Shown: positions 43,740-58,700, numbered from the stretch's first letter. The stretch: 64,000 nucleotides of DNA from Micropterus salmoides (GCF_014851395.1 NW_024041150.1:45546356-45610355), one strand, 5' to 3'. Numbers and translations are program-made. The notes: generated from the sequence alone by a model not told the origin.

Positions 43740-45770
43740 CACGTCAGGCTAAGTGTAAGCCCTTCAATTCTCAAACAACCTGTAATCTCACATGATAATG
43801 TGGTTAGCTGCTAACTCTAATTTAGTAAGGAAGAAGATAGCAAAGATAGTAAATAATAAACTTTATATATGGGCCAAATTTTCCCAACTGCGAATATGAG
43901 GCTGTGCATTTAACCCATCCTTGAATGGGCTGCCACTTTAAAGCACCCAGGGAGCAGTTACGGGTCCAGGGCCTTGCTAATGCTCCCTCAATTTAGGCCT
44001 CTGGATTTAACCAATCCTAGAATGGGTAGGCATGGTACAGTGTCAAGGGAGCAGTGACGTTTTCAGAGCGTTGCTCAGGGGCTCCAACCAGAAAATCTTT
44101 ACTCCTAAGCCAAGTCCCCATGGATTGAGCTAATGCTGCCCCGATAGGAATGCGCCCAACGTGGGGCTCTACCCTTAGTTCGCTACTTATCCCTTAACTT
44201 CAATTTCGTAAGGGAGAAGATAGTAAAAAGAGTAAATGATAAACTTTGAGTAACATAGAATTATAGTTTGGGCCAATTGTTATGGGTACAGGGCCTTGCT
44301 AATGCTCCCTCAATTTAGGCCTCTGGATTTAACCAATCCAAGAGTGGGCAGACATTGTACCGTGAAGAGTTACGTTTTCAGAGCGTTGCTCAGGGGGCTC
44401 AATCCAGCAAGTCTTTACTCCCAAGCCAAGTCCCCATGGATTGAGCTAATGCTGCCCCGATAGGAATGCACCCAACGTGGGGCTCTACCCTGAGTTCGCT
44501 AATTATCCCTTAACTTCAATTTCGTAAGGGAGAAAATAGTAGAAAGAGTAATTGATAAACTTTGTGTCACATAGAATTATAGTGTGGGCCAAATGCAAAT
44601 TTGAGGCTGTGCATTTAACCCATCCTTGAATGGGCTGCCACTTTAAAGCACCCAGGGAGCAGTTACGGGTCCAGGGCCTTGCTAATGCTCCCTCAATTTA
44701 GGCCTCTGGATTTAACCAATCCTAGAATGGGTAGGCATGGTACAGTGTCAAGGGAGCAGTGACGTTTTCAGAGCGTTGCTCAGGGGCTCCAACCAGAAAA
44801 TCTTTACTCCTAAGCCAAGTCCCCATGGATTGAGCTAATGCTGCCCCGATAGGAATGCGCCCAACGTGGGGCTCTACCCTTAGTTCGCTACTTATCCCTT
44901 AACTTCAATTTCGTAAGGGAGAAGATAGTAAAAAGAGTAAATGATAAACTTTGAGTAACATAGAATTATAGTTTGGGCCAATTGTTATGGGTACAGGGCC
45001 TTGCTAATGCTCCCTCAATTTAGGCCTCTGGATTTAACCAATCCTAGAATGGGTAGGCATGGTACAGTGTCAAGGGAGCAGTGACGTTTTCAGGGCGTTG
45101 CTCAAGGGGCTCCAACCAGAAAATCTTTACTCCTAAGCCAAGTCCCCATGGATTGAGCTAATGCTGCCCCGATAGGAATGCGCCCAACGTGGGGCTCTAC
45201 CCTTAGTTCGCTACTTATCCTTTAACTTCAATTTCGTAAGGGAGAAGATAGTAAAAGAGTTAATGATAAACTTTGAGTAACATAGAATTATAGTGTGGGC
45301 CAATTGTTATGGGTACAGGGCCTTGCTAATGCTCCCTCAATTTAGGCCTCTGGATTTAACCAATCCAAGAGTAGGCAGACATTGTACCGTGAAGAGTTAC
45401 GTTTTCAGAGCATGCTCAGGGGGCCAAGTCCCCATGGATTGAGCTAATGCTGCCCCGATAGGAATGCGCCCAACGTGGGGCTCTACCCTTAGTTCGCTAC
45501 TTATCTCTTAACTTCAATTTCGTAAGGGAGACGATAGTAAAAGAGTAAATGATAAACTTTGAGTAACATAGAATTATAGTGTGGGCCAATTGTTATGGGT
45601 ACAGGGCCTTGCTAATGCTCCCTCAATTTAGGCCTCTGGATTTAACCAATCCAAGAGTGGGCAGACATTGTACCGTGAAGAGTTACGTTTTCAGAGCGTT
45701 GCTCAGGGGGCTCAATACAGCAAGTCTTTAATCCCAAGCCAAGTCCCCACAGATTGAGCTAACAGGAAGA

Positions 45771-45843
45771 CGCCCAACGTGGGGCTCGAACCCACGACCC
45801 TGAGATTAAGAGTCTCATGCTCTACCGACTGAGCTAGCCGGGC
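45771..45843 (-). tRNA. tRNA-Lys (anticodon CUU), array copy 4
   Basis: 73 bases, identical to the canonical vertebrate tRNA-Lys(CUU) sequence as I know it, with T loop TTCGAGC and discriminator G. This is the best reference copy in the array. Confidence 0.95.
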
Positions 45844-48040
45844 CACGTCAGACTAAGCGTAAGCCCTTCAATTCTCAAACAACCTGTAATCTCACATGAT
45901 AATGTGGTTAGCTGCTAACTCTAATTTAGTAAGGAAGAAGATAGCAAAGATTGTAAATAATAAACTTTATATATGGGCCAAATTTTCCCAACTGCGAATT
46001 TGAGGCTGTGCATTTAACCCATCTTTGAATGGGCTGCCACTTTAAAGCACCCAGGGAGCAGTTACGGGTCCAGGGCCTTGCTAATGCTCCCTCAATTTAG
46101 GCCTCTGGATTTAACCAATCCTAGAATGGGTAGGCATTGTACAGTGTCAAGGGAGCAGTGACGTTTTCAGGGCGTTGCTCATGGGGCTCCAACCAGACAA
46201 TCTTTACTCCTAAGCCAAGTCCCCATGGATTGAGCTAATGCTGCCCCGATAGGAATGCGCTCAACGTGGGGCTCGACCCTGAGTTTGCTAATTATCCCTT
46301 AACTTCAATTTCGTAAGGGAGACGATAGTAAAAAGAGTAAATGATAAACTTTGAGTAACATAGAATTATAGTGTGTAGAGAAGAAGATAGCAAAGATAGT
46401 AAATAATAAACTTTATATACCATATACAATTATAGTATTGGGCCAAATTTTCCCAACTGCGAATTTCAATGCCACTTTAAAGCACCCAGGGAGCAGTTAT
46501 GGGTCCAGGGCCTTGCTAATGCTCCCTCAATTTAGACCACTGGATTTAACCAATCCTAGAATGGGTAGGCATTGTACAGTGTCAAGGGAGCAGTGACGTT
46601 TTCAGGGCCTTGCTAATGGTCCCTCAATTTAGGTCTCTGGATTTAACCAATCCAAGAGTAGGCAGACATTGTACCGTGAAGAGCTACGTTTTCAGAGCAT
46701 TGCTCAGGGGGCCAAGTCCCCATGGATTGAGCTAATGCTGCCCCGATAGGAATGCGCCCAACGTGGGGCTCTACCCTTAGTTCGCTACTTATCTCTTAAC
46801 TTCAATTTCGTAAGGGAGACGATAGTAAAAAGAGTAAATGATAAACTTTGAGTAACATAGAATTATAGTGTGGGCCAATTGTTATGGGTACAGGGCCTTG
46901 CTAATGCTCCCTCAATTTAGGCCTCTGGATTTAACCAATCCAAGAGTAGGCAGACATTGTACCGTGAAGACTTACGTTTTCTGCTAACTCTAATTTAGTA
47001 AGGAAGAAGATAGCAAAGATAGTCAATAATAAACTTTATATATGACATACAATTATAGTATTGGGCCAAATTTTCCCAACTGCGAATTTGAGGCTGTGCA
47101 TTTAACCCATCTTTGAATGGGCTGCCACTTTAAAGCACCCAGGGAGCAGTTACGGGTCCAGGGCCTTGCTAATGCTCCCTCAATTTAGGCCTCTGGATTT
47201 AACCAATCCTAGAATGGGTAGGCATTGTACAGTGTCAAGGGAGCAGTGACGTTTTCAGGGCGTTGCTCATGGGGCTCCAACCAGAAAATCTTTACTCCTA
47301 AGCCAAGTCCCCATGGACTGAGCTAATGCTGCCCCGATAGGAATGCGCCCAACGTGGGGCTCGACCCTGAGTTTGCTAATTATCCCTTAACTTCAATTTC
47401 GTAAGGGAGACGATAGTAAAAAGAGTAAATGATAAACTTTGAGTAACATAGAATTATAGTGTGGGCCAAATGCAAATTTGAGGCTGTGCATTTAACCCAT
47501 CCTTGAATGGGCTGCCACTTTAAAGGACCCAGGGAGAAGTTACGGGTCCAGGGCCTTGCTAATGCTCCCTCAATTTAGACCTCTGGATTTAACCAATCCT
47601 AGAATGGGTAGGCATTGTACAGTGTCAAGGGAGCAGTGACGTTTTCAGGGCGTTGCTCATGGGGCTCCAACCAGAAAATCTTAACTCCTAAGCCAAGTCC
47701 CCATGGATTGAGCTAATGCTGCCCCGATAGGAATGCGCCCAACGTGGGGCTTTACCCTTAGTTCGCTACTTATCCCTTAACTTCAATTTCGTAAGGGAGA
47801 AGATAGTAAAAAGAGTAAATGATAAACTTTGAGTAACATAGAATTATAGTGTGGGCCAATTGTTATGGGTACAGGGCCTTGCTAATGCTCCCTCAATTTA
47901 GGCCTCTGGATTTAACCAATCCAAGAGTGGGCAGACATTGTACCGTGAAGACTTACGTTTTCAGAGTGGTGCTCAGGGGGCTCAATCCAGCAAGTCGTTA
48001 CTCCCAATCCAAGTCCCCACAGATTGAGCTAATAGGAAGA

Positions 48041-48113
48041 CGCCCAACGTGGGGCTCGAACCCACGACCCTGAGATTAAGAGTCTCATGCTCTACAGACT
48101 GAGCTAGCCGGGC
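48041..48113 (-). tRNA. tRNA-Lys (anticodon CUU), array copy 5, D-loop variant
   Basis: 73 bases with the canonical stems and TTCGAGC loop, but the D loop reads AGTCTGTAG where the others have AGTCGGTAG. The first of the two invariant G residues (G18) is T. G18 contacts position 55 in the folded tRNA and lies in the A box, so function may be reduced. Confidence 0.85.
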
Positions 48114-50994
48114 CACATCAGTCTAAGTGTAAGCCCTTCAATTCTCAAACAACCTGTAATCTCACATGATAATGTGGTTAGCTGCTAACTCTAATTTAGT
48201 AAGGAAGAAGATAGCAAAGATAGTAAATAATTAACTTTATATACCACATACAATTATAGTATTGGGCCAAATTTTCCCAACTGCGAATTTGAGGCTGTGC
48301 ATTTAACCCATCTTTGAATGGGCTGCCACTTTAAATCACCCAGGGAGCAGTTACGGGTCCAGGGCCTTGCTAATGCTCCCTCAATTTAGGCCTCTGGATT
48401 TAACCAATCCTAGAATGGGTAGGCATGGTACAGTGTCAAGGGAGCAGTGACGTTTTCAGGGCGTTGCTCAAGGGGCTCCAACCAGAAAATCTTTACTCCT
48501 AAGCCAAGTCCCCATGGATTGAGCTAATGCTGCCCCGATAGGAATGCGCCCAACGTGGGGCTCTACCCTTAGTTCGCTACTTATCCTTTAACTTCAATTT
48601 CGTAAGGGAGAAGATAGTAAAAAGAGTAAATGATAAACTTTGAGTAACATAGAATTATAGTGTGGGCCAATTGTTATGGGTACAGGACCTTGCTAATGCT
48701 CCCTCAATTTAGGCCTCTGGATTTAACCAATCCAAGAGTAGGCAGACATTGTACCGTGAAGAGTTACGTTTTCAGAGCATTGCTCAGGGGGCCAAGTCCC
48801 CATGGATTGAGCTAATGCTGCCCCGATAGGAATGTGCCCAACGTGGGGCTCTACCCTTAGTTCGCTACTTATCTCTTAACTTCAATTTCGTAAGGGAGAC
48901 GATAGTAAAAAGAGTAAATGATAAACTTTGAGTAACATAGAATTATAGTGTGGGCCAATTGTTATAGGTACAGGGCCTTGCTAATGCTCCCTCAATTTAG
49001 GCCTCTGGATTTAACCAATCCAAGAGTGGGCAGACATTGTACCGTGAAGAGTTACGTTTTCAGAGCGTTGCTCAGGGGGCTCAATCCAGCAAGTCTTTAC
49101 TCCCAAGCCAAGTCCCCATGGATTGAGCTAATGCTGCCCCGATAGGAATGCACCCAACGTGGGGCTCTACCCTGAGTTCGCTAATTATCCCTTAACTTCA
49201 ATTTCGTAAGGGAGAAAATAGTAGAAAGAGTAATTGATAAACTTTGTGTCACATAGAATTATAGTGTGGGCCAAATGCAAATTTGAGGCTGTGCATTTAA
49301 CCCATCCTTGAATGGGCTGCCACTTTAAAGCACCCAGGGAGCAGTTACGGGTCCAGGGCCTTGCTAATGCTCCCTCAATTTAGGCCTCTGGATTTAACCA
49401 ATCCTAGAATGGGTAGGCATGGTACAGTGTCAAGGGAGCAGTGACGTTTTCAGAGCGTTGCTCAGGGGGCTCCAACCAAAATCTTTACTCCTAAGCCAAG
49501 TCCCCATGGATTGAGCTAATGCTGCCCCGATAGGAATGCGCCCAACGTGGGGCTCTACCCTTAGTTCGCTACTTATCCCTTAACTTCAATTTCGTAAGGG
49601 AGAAGATAGTAAAAAGAGTAAATGATAAACTTTGAGTAACATAGAATTATAGTTTGGGCCAATTGTTATGGGTACAGGGCCTTGCTAATGCTCCCTCAAT
49701 TTAGGCCTCTGGATTTAACCAATCCAAGAGTAGGCAGACATTGTACCGTGAAGAGTTACGTTTTCAGAGCATTGCTCAGGGGCCAAGTCCCCATGGATTG
49801 AGCTAATGCTGCCCCGATAGGAATGCGCCCAATGTGGGGCTCTACCCTTAGTTCGCTACTTATCTCTTAACTTCAATTTCGTAAGGGAGACGATAGTAAA
49901 AGAGTAAATGATAAACTTTGAGTAACATAGAATTATAGTGTGGGCCAATTGTTATGGGTACAGGGCCTTGCTAATGCTCCCTCAATTTAGGCCTCTGGAT
50001 TTAACCAATCCAATAGTGGGCAGACATTGTACCGTGAAGAGTTACGTTTTCAGAGCGTTGCTCAGGGGGCTCAATCCAGCAAGTCTTTACTCCCAAGCCA
50101 AGTCCCCATGGATTGAGCTAATGCTGCCCCGATAGGAATGCACCCAACGTGGGGCTCTACCCTGAGTTCGCTAATTATCCCTTAACATCAATTTCGTAAG
50201 GGAGAAAATAGTAAAAAGAGTAATTGATAAACTTTGTGTCACATAGAATTATAGTGTGGGCCAAATGCAAATTTGAGGCTGTGCATTAAACCCATCTTTG
50301 AATGGGCTGCCACTTTAAAGCACCCAGGGAGCAGTTACGGGTCCAGGGCCTTGCTAATGCTCCCTCAATTTAGGCCTCTGGATTTAACCAATCCTTGAAT
50401 GGGTAGGCATTGTACAGTGTCAAGGGAGCAGTGACGTTTTCAGGGCGTTGCTCATGGGGCTCCAACCAGAAAATCTTTACTCCTAAGCCAAGTCCCCATG
50501 GATTGAGCTAATGCTGCCCCGATAGGAATGCGCCCAACGTGGGGCCCTGAGTTTGCTAATTATCCCTTAACTTCAATTTCGTAAGGGAGAAGATAGTAAA
50601 AAGAGTAAATGATAAACTTTGAGTCACATAGAATTATAGTGTGGGCCAAATGCAAATTTGAGGCTGTGCATTTAACCCATCCTTGAATGGGCTGCCACTT
50701 TAAAGCACCCAGGGAGCAGTTACGGGTCCAGGGCCTTGCTAATGCTCCCTCAATTTAGACCACTGGATTTAACCAATCCTAGAATGGGTAGGCATTGTAC
50801 AGTGTCAAGGGAGCAGTGACGTTTTCAGGGCCTTGCTAATGGTCCCTCAATTTAGGCCTCTGGATTTAACCAATCCAAGAGTGGGCAGACATTGTACCGT
50901 GAAGACTTAAGTTTTCAGAGTGTTGCTCAGGGGGCTCAATCCAGCAAGTCTTTACTCCCAATCCAAGTCCCCACAGATTGAGCTAATAGGAAGA

Positions 50995-51066
50995 CGCCCA
51001 ACGTGGGACTCGAACCACGACCCTGAGATTAAGAGTCTCATGCTCTACCGACTGAGCTAGCCGGGC
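50995..51066 (-). pseudogene. tRNA-Lys copy 6 with one-base deletion in the T stem
   Basis: 72 bases. CGAACCACGA replaces CGAACCCACGA, removing one pair of the T stem and damaging the B box region. It may be a real lesion or a sequencing error in a C run. Otherwise it matches copies 7 and 8. Confidence 0.8.
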
Positions 51067-52268
51067 CACGTCAGGCTAAGTGTAAGCCCTTCAATTCTCA
51101 AACAACCTGTAATCTCACATGATAATGTGGTTAGCTGCTAACTCTAATTTAGTAAGGAAGAAGATAGCAAAGATAGTAAATAATAAACTTTATATATGGG
51201 CCAAATTTTCCCAACTGCGAATATGAGGCTGTGCATTTAACCCATCTTTGAATGGGCTGCCACTTTAAAACACCAGGGAGCAGTTACGGGTCCAGGGCCT
51301 TGCTAATGCTCCCTCAATTTAGGCCTCTGGATTTAACCAATCCTAGAATGGGTAGGCATTGTACAGTGTCAAGGGAGCAGTGACGTTTTCAGGGCGTTGC
51401 TCATGGGGTTCCAACCAGAAAATCTTTACTCCTAAGCCAAGTCCCCATGGATTGAGCTAATGCTGCCCCGATAGGAATGCGCCCAACGTGGGGATCGACC
51501 CTGAGTTTGATAATTATCCCTTAACTTCAATTTTGTAAGGGAGACAATAGTAAAAGAGTAAATGATAAACTTTGAGTAACATAGAATTATAGTGTGGGCC
51601 AAATGCAAATTTGAGGCTGTGCATTTAACCCATCTTTGAATGGGCTGCCACTTTAAAGCACCCAGGGAGCAGTTACGGGTCCAGGGCCTTGCTAATGCTC
51701 CCTCAATTTAGGCCTCTGGATTTAACCAATCCTAGAATGGGTAGGCATTGTACAGTGTCAAGGGAGCAGTGACGTTTTCAGGGCGTTGCTCAAGGGGCTC
51801 CAACCAGAAAATCTTTACTCCTAAGCCAAGTCCCCATGGATTGAGCTAATGCTGCCCCGATGGGAATGCGCCCAACGTGGGGCTCTACCCTTAGTTCGCT
51901 ACTTATCCTTTAACTTCAATTTCGTAAGGGAGAAGATAGTAAAAGAGTAAATGATAAACTTTGAGTAACATAGAATTATAGTGTGGGCCAATTGTTATGG
52001 GTACAGGGCCTTGCTAATGCTCCCTCAATTTAGGCCTCTGGATTTAACCAATCCAAGAGTAGGCAGACATTGTACCGTGAAGAGTTACGTTTTCAGAGCA
52101 TTGCTCAGGGGGCCAAGTCCCCATGGATTGAGCTAATGCTGCCCCGATAGGAATGCGCCCAACGTGGGCTCTACCCTTAGTTCGCTACTTATCTCTTAAC
52201 TTCAATTTCGTAAGGGAGACGATAGTAAAAAGAGTAAATGATAAACTTGAGTAACATAGAATTATAGT

Positions 52269-54024
52269 GTGGGCCAATTGTTATGGGTACAGGGCCTTGC
52301 TAATGCTCCCTCAATTTAGGCCTCTAGATTTAACCAATCCAAGAGTGGGCAGACATTGTACCGTGAAGACTTACGTTTTCTGCTAACTCTAATTTAGTAA
52401 GGAAGAAGATAGCAAAGATAGTAAATAATAAACTTTATATATGACATACAATTATAGTATTGGGCCAAATTTTCCCAACTGCGAATTTGAGGCTGTGCAT
52501 TTAACCCATCTTTGAATGGGCTGCCACTTTAAAGCACCCAGGGAGCAGTTACGGGTCCAGGGCCTTGCTAATGCTCCCTCAATTTAGGCCTCTGGATTTA
52601 ACCAATCCTAGAATGGGTAGGCATGGTACAGTGTCAAGGGAGCAGTGACGTTTTCAGGGCGTTGCTCAAGGGGCTCCAACCAGAAAATCTTTACTCCTAA
52701 GCCAAGTCCCCATGGATTGAGCTAATGCTGCCCCGATAGGAATGCGCCCAACGTGGGGCTCTACCCTTAGTTCGCTACTTATCCTTTAACTTCAATTTCG
52801 TAAGGGAGAAGATAGTAAAAAGAGTAAATGATAAACTTTGAGTAACATAGAATTATAGTGTGGGCCAATTGTTATGGGTACAGGGCCTTGCTAATGCTCC
52901 CTCAATTTAGGCCTCTGGATTTAACCAATCCAAGAGTAGGCAGACATTGTACCGTGAAGAGTTACGTTTTCAGAGCATTGCTCAGGGGGCCAAGTCCCAT
53001 GGATTGAGCTAATGCTGCCCCGATAGGAATGCGCCCAACGTGGGGCTCTACCCTTAGTTCGCTACTTATCTCTTAACTTCAATTTCGTAAGGGAGACGAT
53101 AGTAAAAAGAGTAAATGATAAACTTTGAGTAACATAGAATTATAGTGTGGGCCAATTGTTATGGGTACAGGGCCTTGCTAATGCTCCCTCAATTTAGGCC
53201 TCTAGATTTAACCAATCCAAGAGTGGGCAGACATTGTACCGTGAAGACTTACGTTTTCTGCTAACTCTAATTTAGTAAGGAAGAAGATAGCAAAGATAGT
53301 AAATAATAAACTTTATATATGACATACAATTATAGTATTGGGCCAAATTTTCCCAACTGCGAATTTGAGGCTGTGCATTTAACCCATCTTTGAATGGGCT
53401 GCCACTTTAAAGCACCCAGGGAGCAGTTACGGGTCCAGGGCCTTGCTAATGCTCCCTCAATTTAGGCCTCTGGATTTAACCAATCCTAGAATGGGTAGGC
53501 ATGGTACAGTGTCAAGGGAGCAGTGACGTTTTCAGGGCGTTGCTCAAGGGGCTCCAACCAGAAAATCTTTACTCCTAAGCCAAGTCCCCATGGATTGAGC
53601 TAATGCTGCCCGATAGGAATGCGCCCAACGTGGGGCTCTACCCTTAGTTCGCTACTTATCCTTTAACTTCAATTTCGTAAGGGAGAAGATAGTAAAAAGA
53701 GTAAATGATAAACTTTGAGTAACATAGAATTATAGTGTGGGCCAATTGTTATGGGTACAGGGCCTTGCTAATGCTCCCTCAATTTAGGCCTCTGGATTTA
53801 ACCAATCCAAGAGTAGGCAGACATTGTACCGTGAAGAGTTACGTTTTCAGAGCATTGCTCAGGGGGCCAAGTCCCCATGGATTGAGCTAATGCTGCCCCG
53901 ATAGGAATGCGCCCAACGTGGGGCTCTACCCTTAGTTCGCTACTTATCTCTTAACTTCAATTTCGTAAGGGAGACGATAGTAAAAAGAGTAAATGATAAA
54001 CTTTGAGTAACATAGAATTATAGT
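52269..54024 (+). repeat. Tandem pair of 878 bp sub-repeats
   Basis: The rare variant CCTCTAGATTTAACC occurs at about 52321 and 53199, and the fused junction TTACGTTTTCTGCTAAC at about 52371 and 53249, all 878 bases apart. Sequence between is the same apart from single-base differences. Confidence 0.8.
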
Positions 54025-54723
54025 GTGGGCCAATTGTTATGGGTACAGGGCCTTGCTAATGCTCCCTCAATTTAGGCCTCTGGATTTAACCAATCCAAGA
54101 GTGGGCAGACATTGTACCGTGAAGAGTTACGTTTTCAGAGCGTTGCTCAGGGGGCTCAATCCAGCAAGTCTTTACTCCCAAGCCAAGTCCCCATGGATTG
54201 AGCTAATGCTGCCCCGATAGGAATGCACCCAACGTGGGGCTCTACCCTGAGTTTGCTAATTATCCCTTAACGTCAATTTCGTAAGGGAGAAAATAGTAAA
54301 AAGAGTAATTGATAAACTTTGTGTCACATAGAATTATAGTGTGGGCCAAATGCAAATTTGAGGCTGTGCATTAAACCCATCTTTGAATGGGCTGCCACTT
54401 TAAAGCACCCAGGGAGCAGTTACGGGTCCAGGGCCTTGCTAATGCTCCCTCAATTTAGGCCTCTGGATTTAACCAATCCTTGAATGGGTAGGCATTGTAC
54501 AGTGTCAAGGGAGCAGTGACGTTTTCAGAGCGTTGCTCATGGGGCTCCAACCAGAAAATCTTTACTCCTAAGCCAAGTCCCCATGGATTGAGCTAATGCT
54601 GCCCCGATAGGAATGCGCCCAACGTGGGGCCCTGAGTTTGCTAATTATCCCTTAACTTCAATTTCGTAAGGGAGAAGATAGTAAAAAGAGTAAATGATAA
54701 ACTTTGAGTGACATAGAATTATA

Positions 54724-55437
54724 GTGTGGGCCAAATGCAAATTTGAGGCTGTGCATTTAACCCATCCTTGAATGGGCTGCCACTTTAAAGCACCCAGGGA
54801 GCAGTTACGGGTCCAGGGCCTTGCTAATGCTCCCTCAATTTAGGCATTGTACAGTGTCAAGGGAGCAGTGACGTTTTCAGGGCGTTGCTCAAGGGGCTCC
54901 AACCAAAAAATCTTTACTCCTAAGCCAAGTCCCCATGGATTGAGCTAATGCTGCCCCGATAGGAATGCGCCCAACGTGGGGCTCTACCCTTAGTTCGCTA
55001 CTTATCCTTTAACTTCAATTTCGTAAGGGAGAAGATAGTAAAAAGAGTAAATGATAAACTTTGAGTAACATAGAATTATAGTGTGGGCCAAATGCAAATT
55101 TGAGGCTGTGCATTTAACCCATCCTTGAATGGGCTGCCACTTAAAGCACCCAGGGAGCAGTTACGGGTCCAGGGCCTTGCTAATGCTCCCTCAATTTAGG
55201 CATTGTACAGTGTCAAGGGAGCAGTGACGTTTTCAGGGCGTTGCTCAAGGGGCTCCAACCAAAAATCTTTACTCCTAAGCCAAGTCCCCATGGATTGAGC
55301 TAATGCTGCCCCGATAGGAATGCGCCCAACGTGGGGCTCTACCCTTAGTTCGCTACTTATCCTTTAACTTCAATTTCGTAAGGGAGAAGATAGTAAAAAG
55401 AGTAAATGATAAACTTTGAGTAACATAGAATTATAGT
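54724..55437 (+). repeat. Tandem pair of 357 bp sub-repeats
   Basis: Both units carry the same unusual junction, CCCTCAATTTAGGCATTGTAC, in which about 40 bases of the standard unit are missing. Sharing a private deletion shows that one unit was copied from the other recently. Confidence 0.8.
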
Positions 55438-55723
55438 GTGGGCCAATTGTTATGGGTACAGGGCCTTGCTAATGCTCCCTCAATTTAGGCCTCTGGATTT
55501 AACCAATCCAAGAGTAGGCAGACATTGTACCGTGAAGAGTTACGTTTTCAGAGCATTGCTCAGGGGGCCAAGTCCCCATGGATTGAGCTAATGCTGCCCC
55601 GATAGGAATGCGCCCAACGTGGGGCTCTACCCTTAGTTCGCTACTTATCTCTTAACTTCAATTTCGTAAGGGAGACGATAGTAAAAAGAGTAAATGATAA
55701 ACTTTGAGTAACATAGAATTATA

Positions 55724-58700
55724 GTGTGGGCCAATTGTTATAGGTACAGGGCCTTGCTAATGGTCCCTCAATTTAGGCCTCTGGATTTAACCAATCCAAG
55801 AGTGGGCAGACATTGTACCGTGAAGACTTACGTTTTCAGAGTGTTGCTCAGGGGGCTCAATCCAGCAAGTCTTTACTCCCAATCCAAGTCCCCACAGATT
55901 GAGCTAATAGGAAGACGCCCAACGTGGGACTCGAACCCACGACCCTGAGATTAAGAGTCTCATGCTCTACCGACTGAGCTAGCCGGGCCACGTCAGGCTA
56001 AGTGTAAGCCCTTCAATTCTCAAACAACCTGTAATCTCACATGATAATGTGGTTAGCTGCTAACTCTAATTTAGTAAGGAAGAAGATAGCAAAGATAGTA
56101 AATAATAAACTTTATATATGGGCCAAATTTTCCCAACTGCGAATATGAGGCTGTGCATTTAACCCATCTTTGAATGGGCTGCCACTTTAAAACACCCAGG
56201 GAGCAGTTACGGGTCCAGGGCCTTGCTAATGCTCCCTCAATTTAGGCCTCTGGATTTAACCAATCCTAGAATGGGTAGGCATTGTACAGTGTCAAGGGAG
56301 CAGTGACGTTTTCAGGGCGTTGCTCATGGGGTTCCAACCAGAAAATCTTTACTCCTAAGCCAAGTCCCCATGGATTGAGCTAATGCTGCCCCGATAGGAA
56401 TGCGCCCAACGTGGGGATCGACCCTGAGTTTGATAATTATCCCTTAACTTCAATTTTGTAAGGGAGACGATAGTAAAAAGAGTAAATGATAAACTTTGAG
56501 TAACATAGAATTATAGTGTGGGCCAAATGCAAATTTGAGGCTGTGCATTAAACCCATCTTTGAATGGGCTGCCACTTTAAAGCACCCAGGGAGCAGTTAC
56601 GGGTCCAGGGCCTTGCTAATGCTCCCTCAATTTAGGCCTCTGGATTTAACCAATCCTAGAATGGGTAGGCATTGTACAGTGTCAAGGGAGCAGTGACGTT
56701 TTCAGGGCATTGCTCAAGGGGCTCCAACCAGAAAATCTTTACTCCTAAGCCAAGTCCCCATGGATTGAGCTAATGCTGCCCCGATGGGAATGCGCCCAAC
56801 GTGGGGCTCTACCCTTAGTTCGCTACTTATCCTTTAACTTCAATTTCGTAAGGGAGAAGATAGTAAAAAGAGTAAATGATAAACTTTGAGTAACATAGAA
56901 TTATAGTGTGGGCCAATTGTTATGGGTACAGGGCCTTGCTAATGCTCCCTCAATTTAGGCCTCTGGATTTAACCAATCCAAGAGTAGGCAGACATTGTAC
57001 CGTGAAGAGTTACGTTTTCAGAGCATTGCTCAGGGGGCCAAGTCCCCATGGATTGAGCTAATGCTGCCCCGATAGGAATGCGCCCAACGTGGGGCTCTAC
57101 CCTTAGTTCGCTACTTATCTCTTAACTTCAATTTCGTAAGGGAGACGATAGTAAAAAGAGTAAATGATAAACTTGAGTAACATAGAATTATAGTGTGGGC
57201 CAATTGTTATGGGTACAGGGCCTTGCTAATGCTCCCTCAATTTAGGCCTCTGGATTTAACCAATCCAAGAGTGGGCAGACATTGTACCGTGAAGACTTAC
57301 GTTTTCTGCTAACTCTAATTTAGTAAGGAAGAAGATAGCAAAGATAGTAAATAATAAACTTTATATATGACATACAATTATAGTATTGGGCCAAATTTTC
57401 CCAACTGCGAATTTGAGGCTGTGCATTTAACCATCTTTGAATGGGCTGCCACTTTAAAGCACCCAGGGAGCAGTTACGGGTCCAGGGCCTTGCTAATGCT
57501 CCCTCAATTTAGGCCTCTGGATTTAACCAATCCTAGAATGGGTAGGCATGGTACAGTGTCAAGGGAGCAGTGACGTTTTCAGGGCGTTGCTCAAGGGGCT
57601 CCAACCAGAAAATCTTTACTCCTAAGCCAAGTCCCCATGGATTGAGCTAATGCTGCCCCGATAGGAATGCGCCCAACGTGGGGCTCTACCCTTAGTTCGC
57701 TACTTATCCTTTAACTTCAATTTCGTAAGGGAGAAGATAGTAAAAAGAGTAAATGATAAACTTTGAGTAACATAGAATTATAGTGTGGGCCAATTGTTAT
57801 GGGTACAGGACCTTGCTAATGCTCCCTCAATTTAGGCCTCTGGATTTAACCAATCCAAGAGTAGGCAGACATTGTACCGTGAAGAGTTACGTTTTCAGAG
57901 CATTGCTCAGGGGGCCAAGTCCCCATGGATTGAGCTAATGCTGCCCCGATAGGAATGTGCCCAACGTGGGGCTCTACCCTTAGTTCGCTACTTATCTCTT
58001 AACTTCAATTTCGTAAGGGAGACGATAGTAAAAAGAGTAAATGATAAACTTTGAGTAACATAGAATTATAGTGTGGGCCAATTGTTATAGGTACAGGGCC
58101 TTGCTAATGCTCCCTCAATTTAGGCCTCTGGATTTAACCAATCCAAGAGTGGGCAGACATTGTACCGTGAAGAGTTACGTTTTCAGAGCGTTGCTCAGGG
58201 GGCTCAATCCAGCAAGTCTTTACTCCCAAGCCAAGTCCCCATGGATTGAGCTAATGCTGCCCCGATAGGAATGCACCCAACGTGGGGCTCTACCCTGAGT
58301 TCGCTAATTATCCCTTAACTTCAATTTCGTAAGGGAGAAAATAGTAGAAAGAGTAATTGATAAACTTTGTGTCACATAGAATTATAGTGTGGGCCAAATG
58401 CAAATTTGAGGCTGTGCATTTAACCTATCCTTGAATGGGCTGCCACTTTAAAGCACCCAGGGAGCAGTTACGGGTCCAGGGCCTTGCTAATGCTCCCTCA
58501 ATTTAGGCCTCTGGATTTAACCAATCCTAGAATGGGTAGGCATGGTACAGTGTCAAGGGAGCAGTGACGTTTTCAGAGCGTTGCTCAGGGGGCTCCAACC
58601 AGAAAATCTTAACTCCTAAGCCAAGTCGCCATGGATTGAGCTAATGCTGCCCCGATAGGAATGCGCCCAACGTGGGGCTCTACCCTTAGTTCGCTACTTA

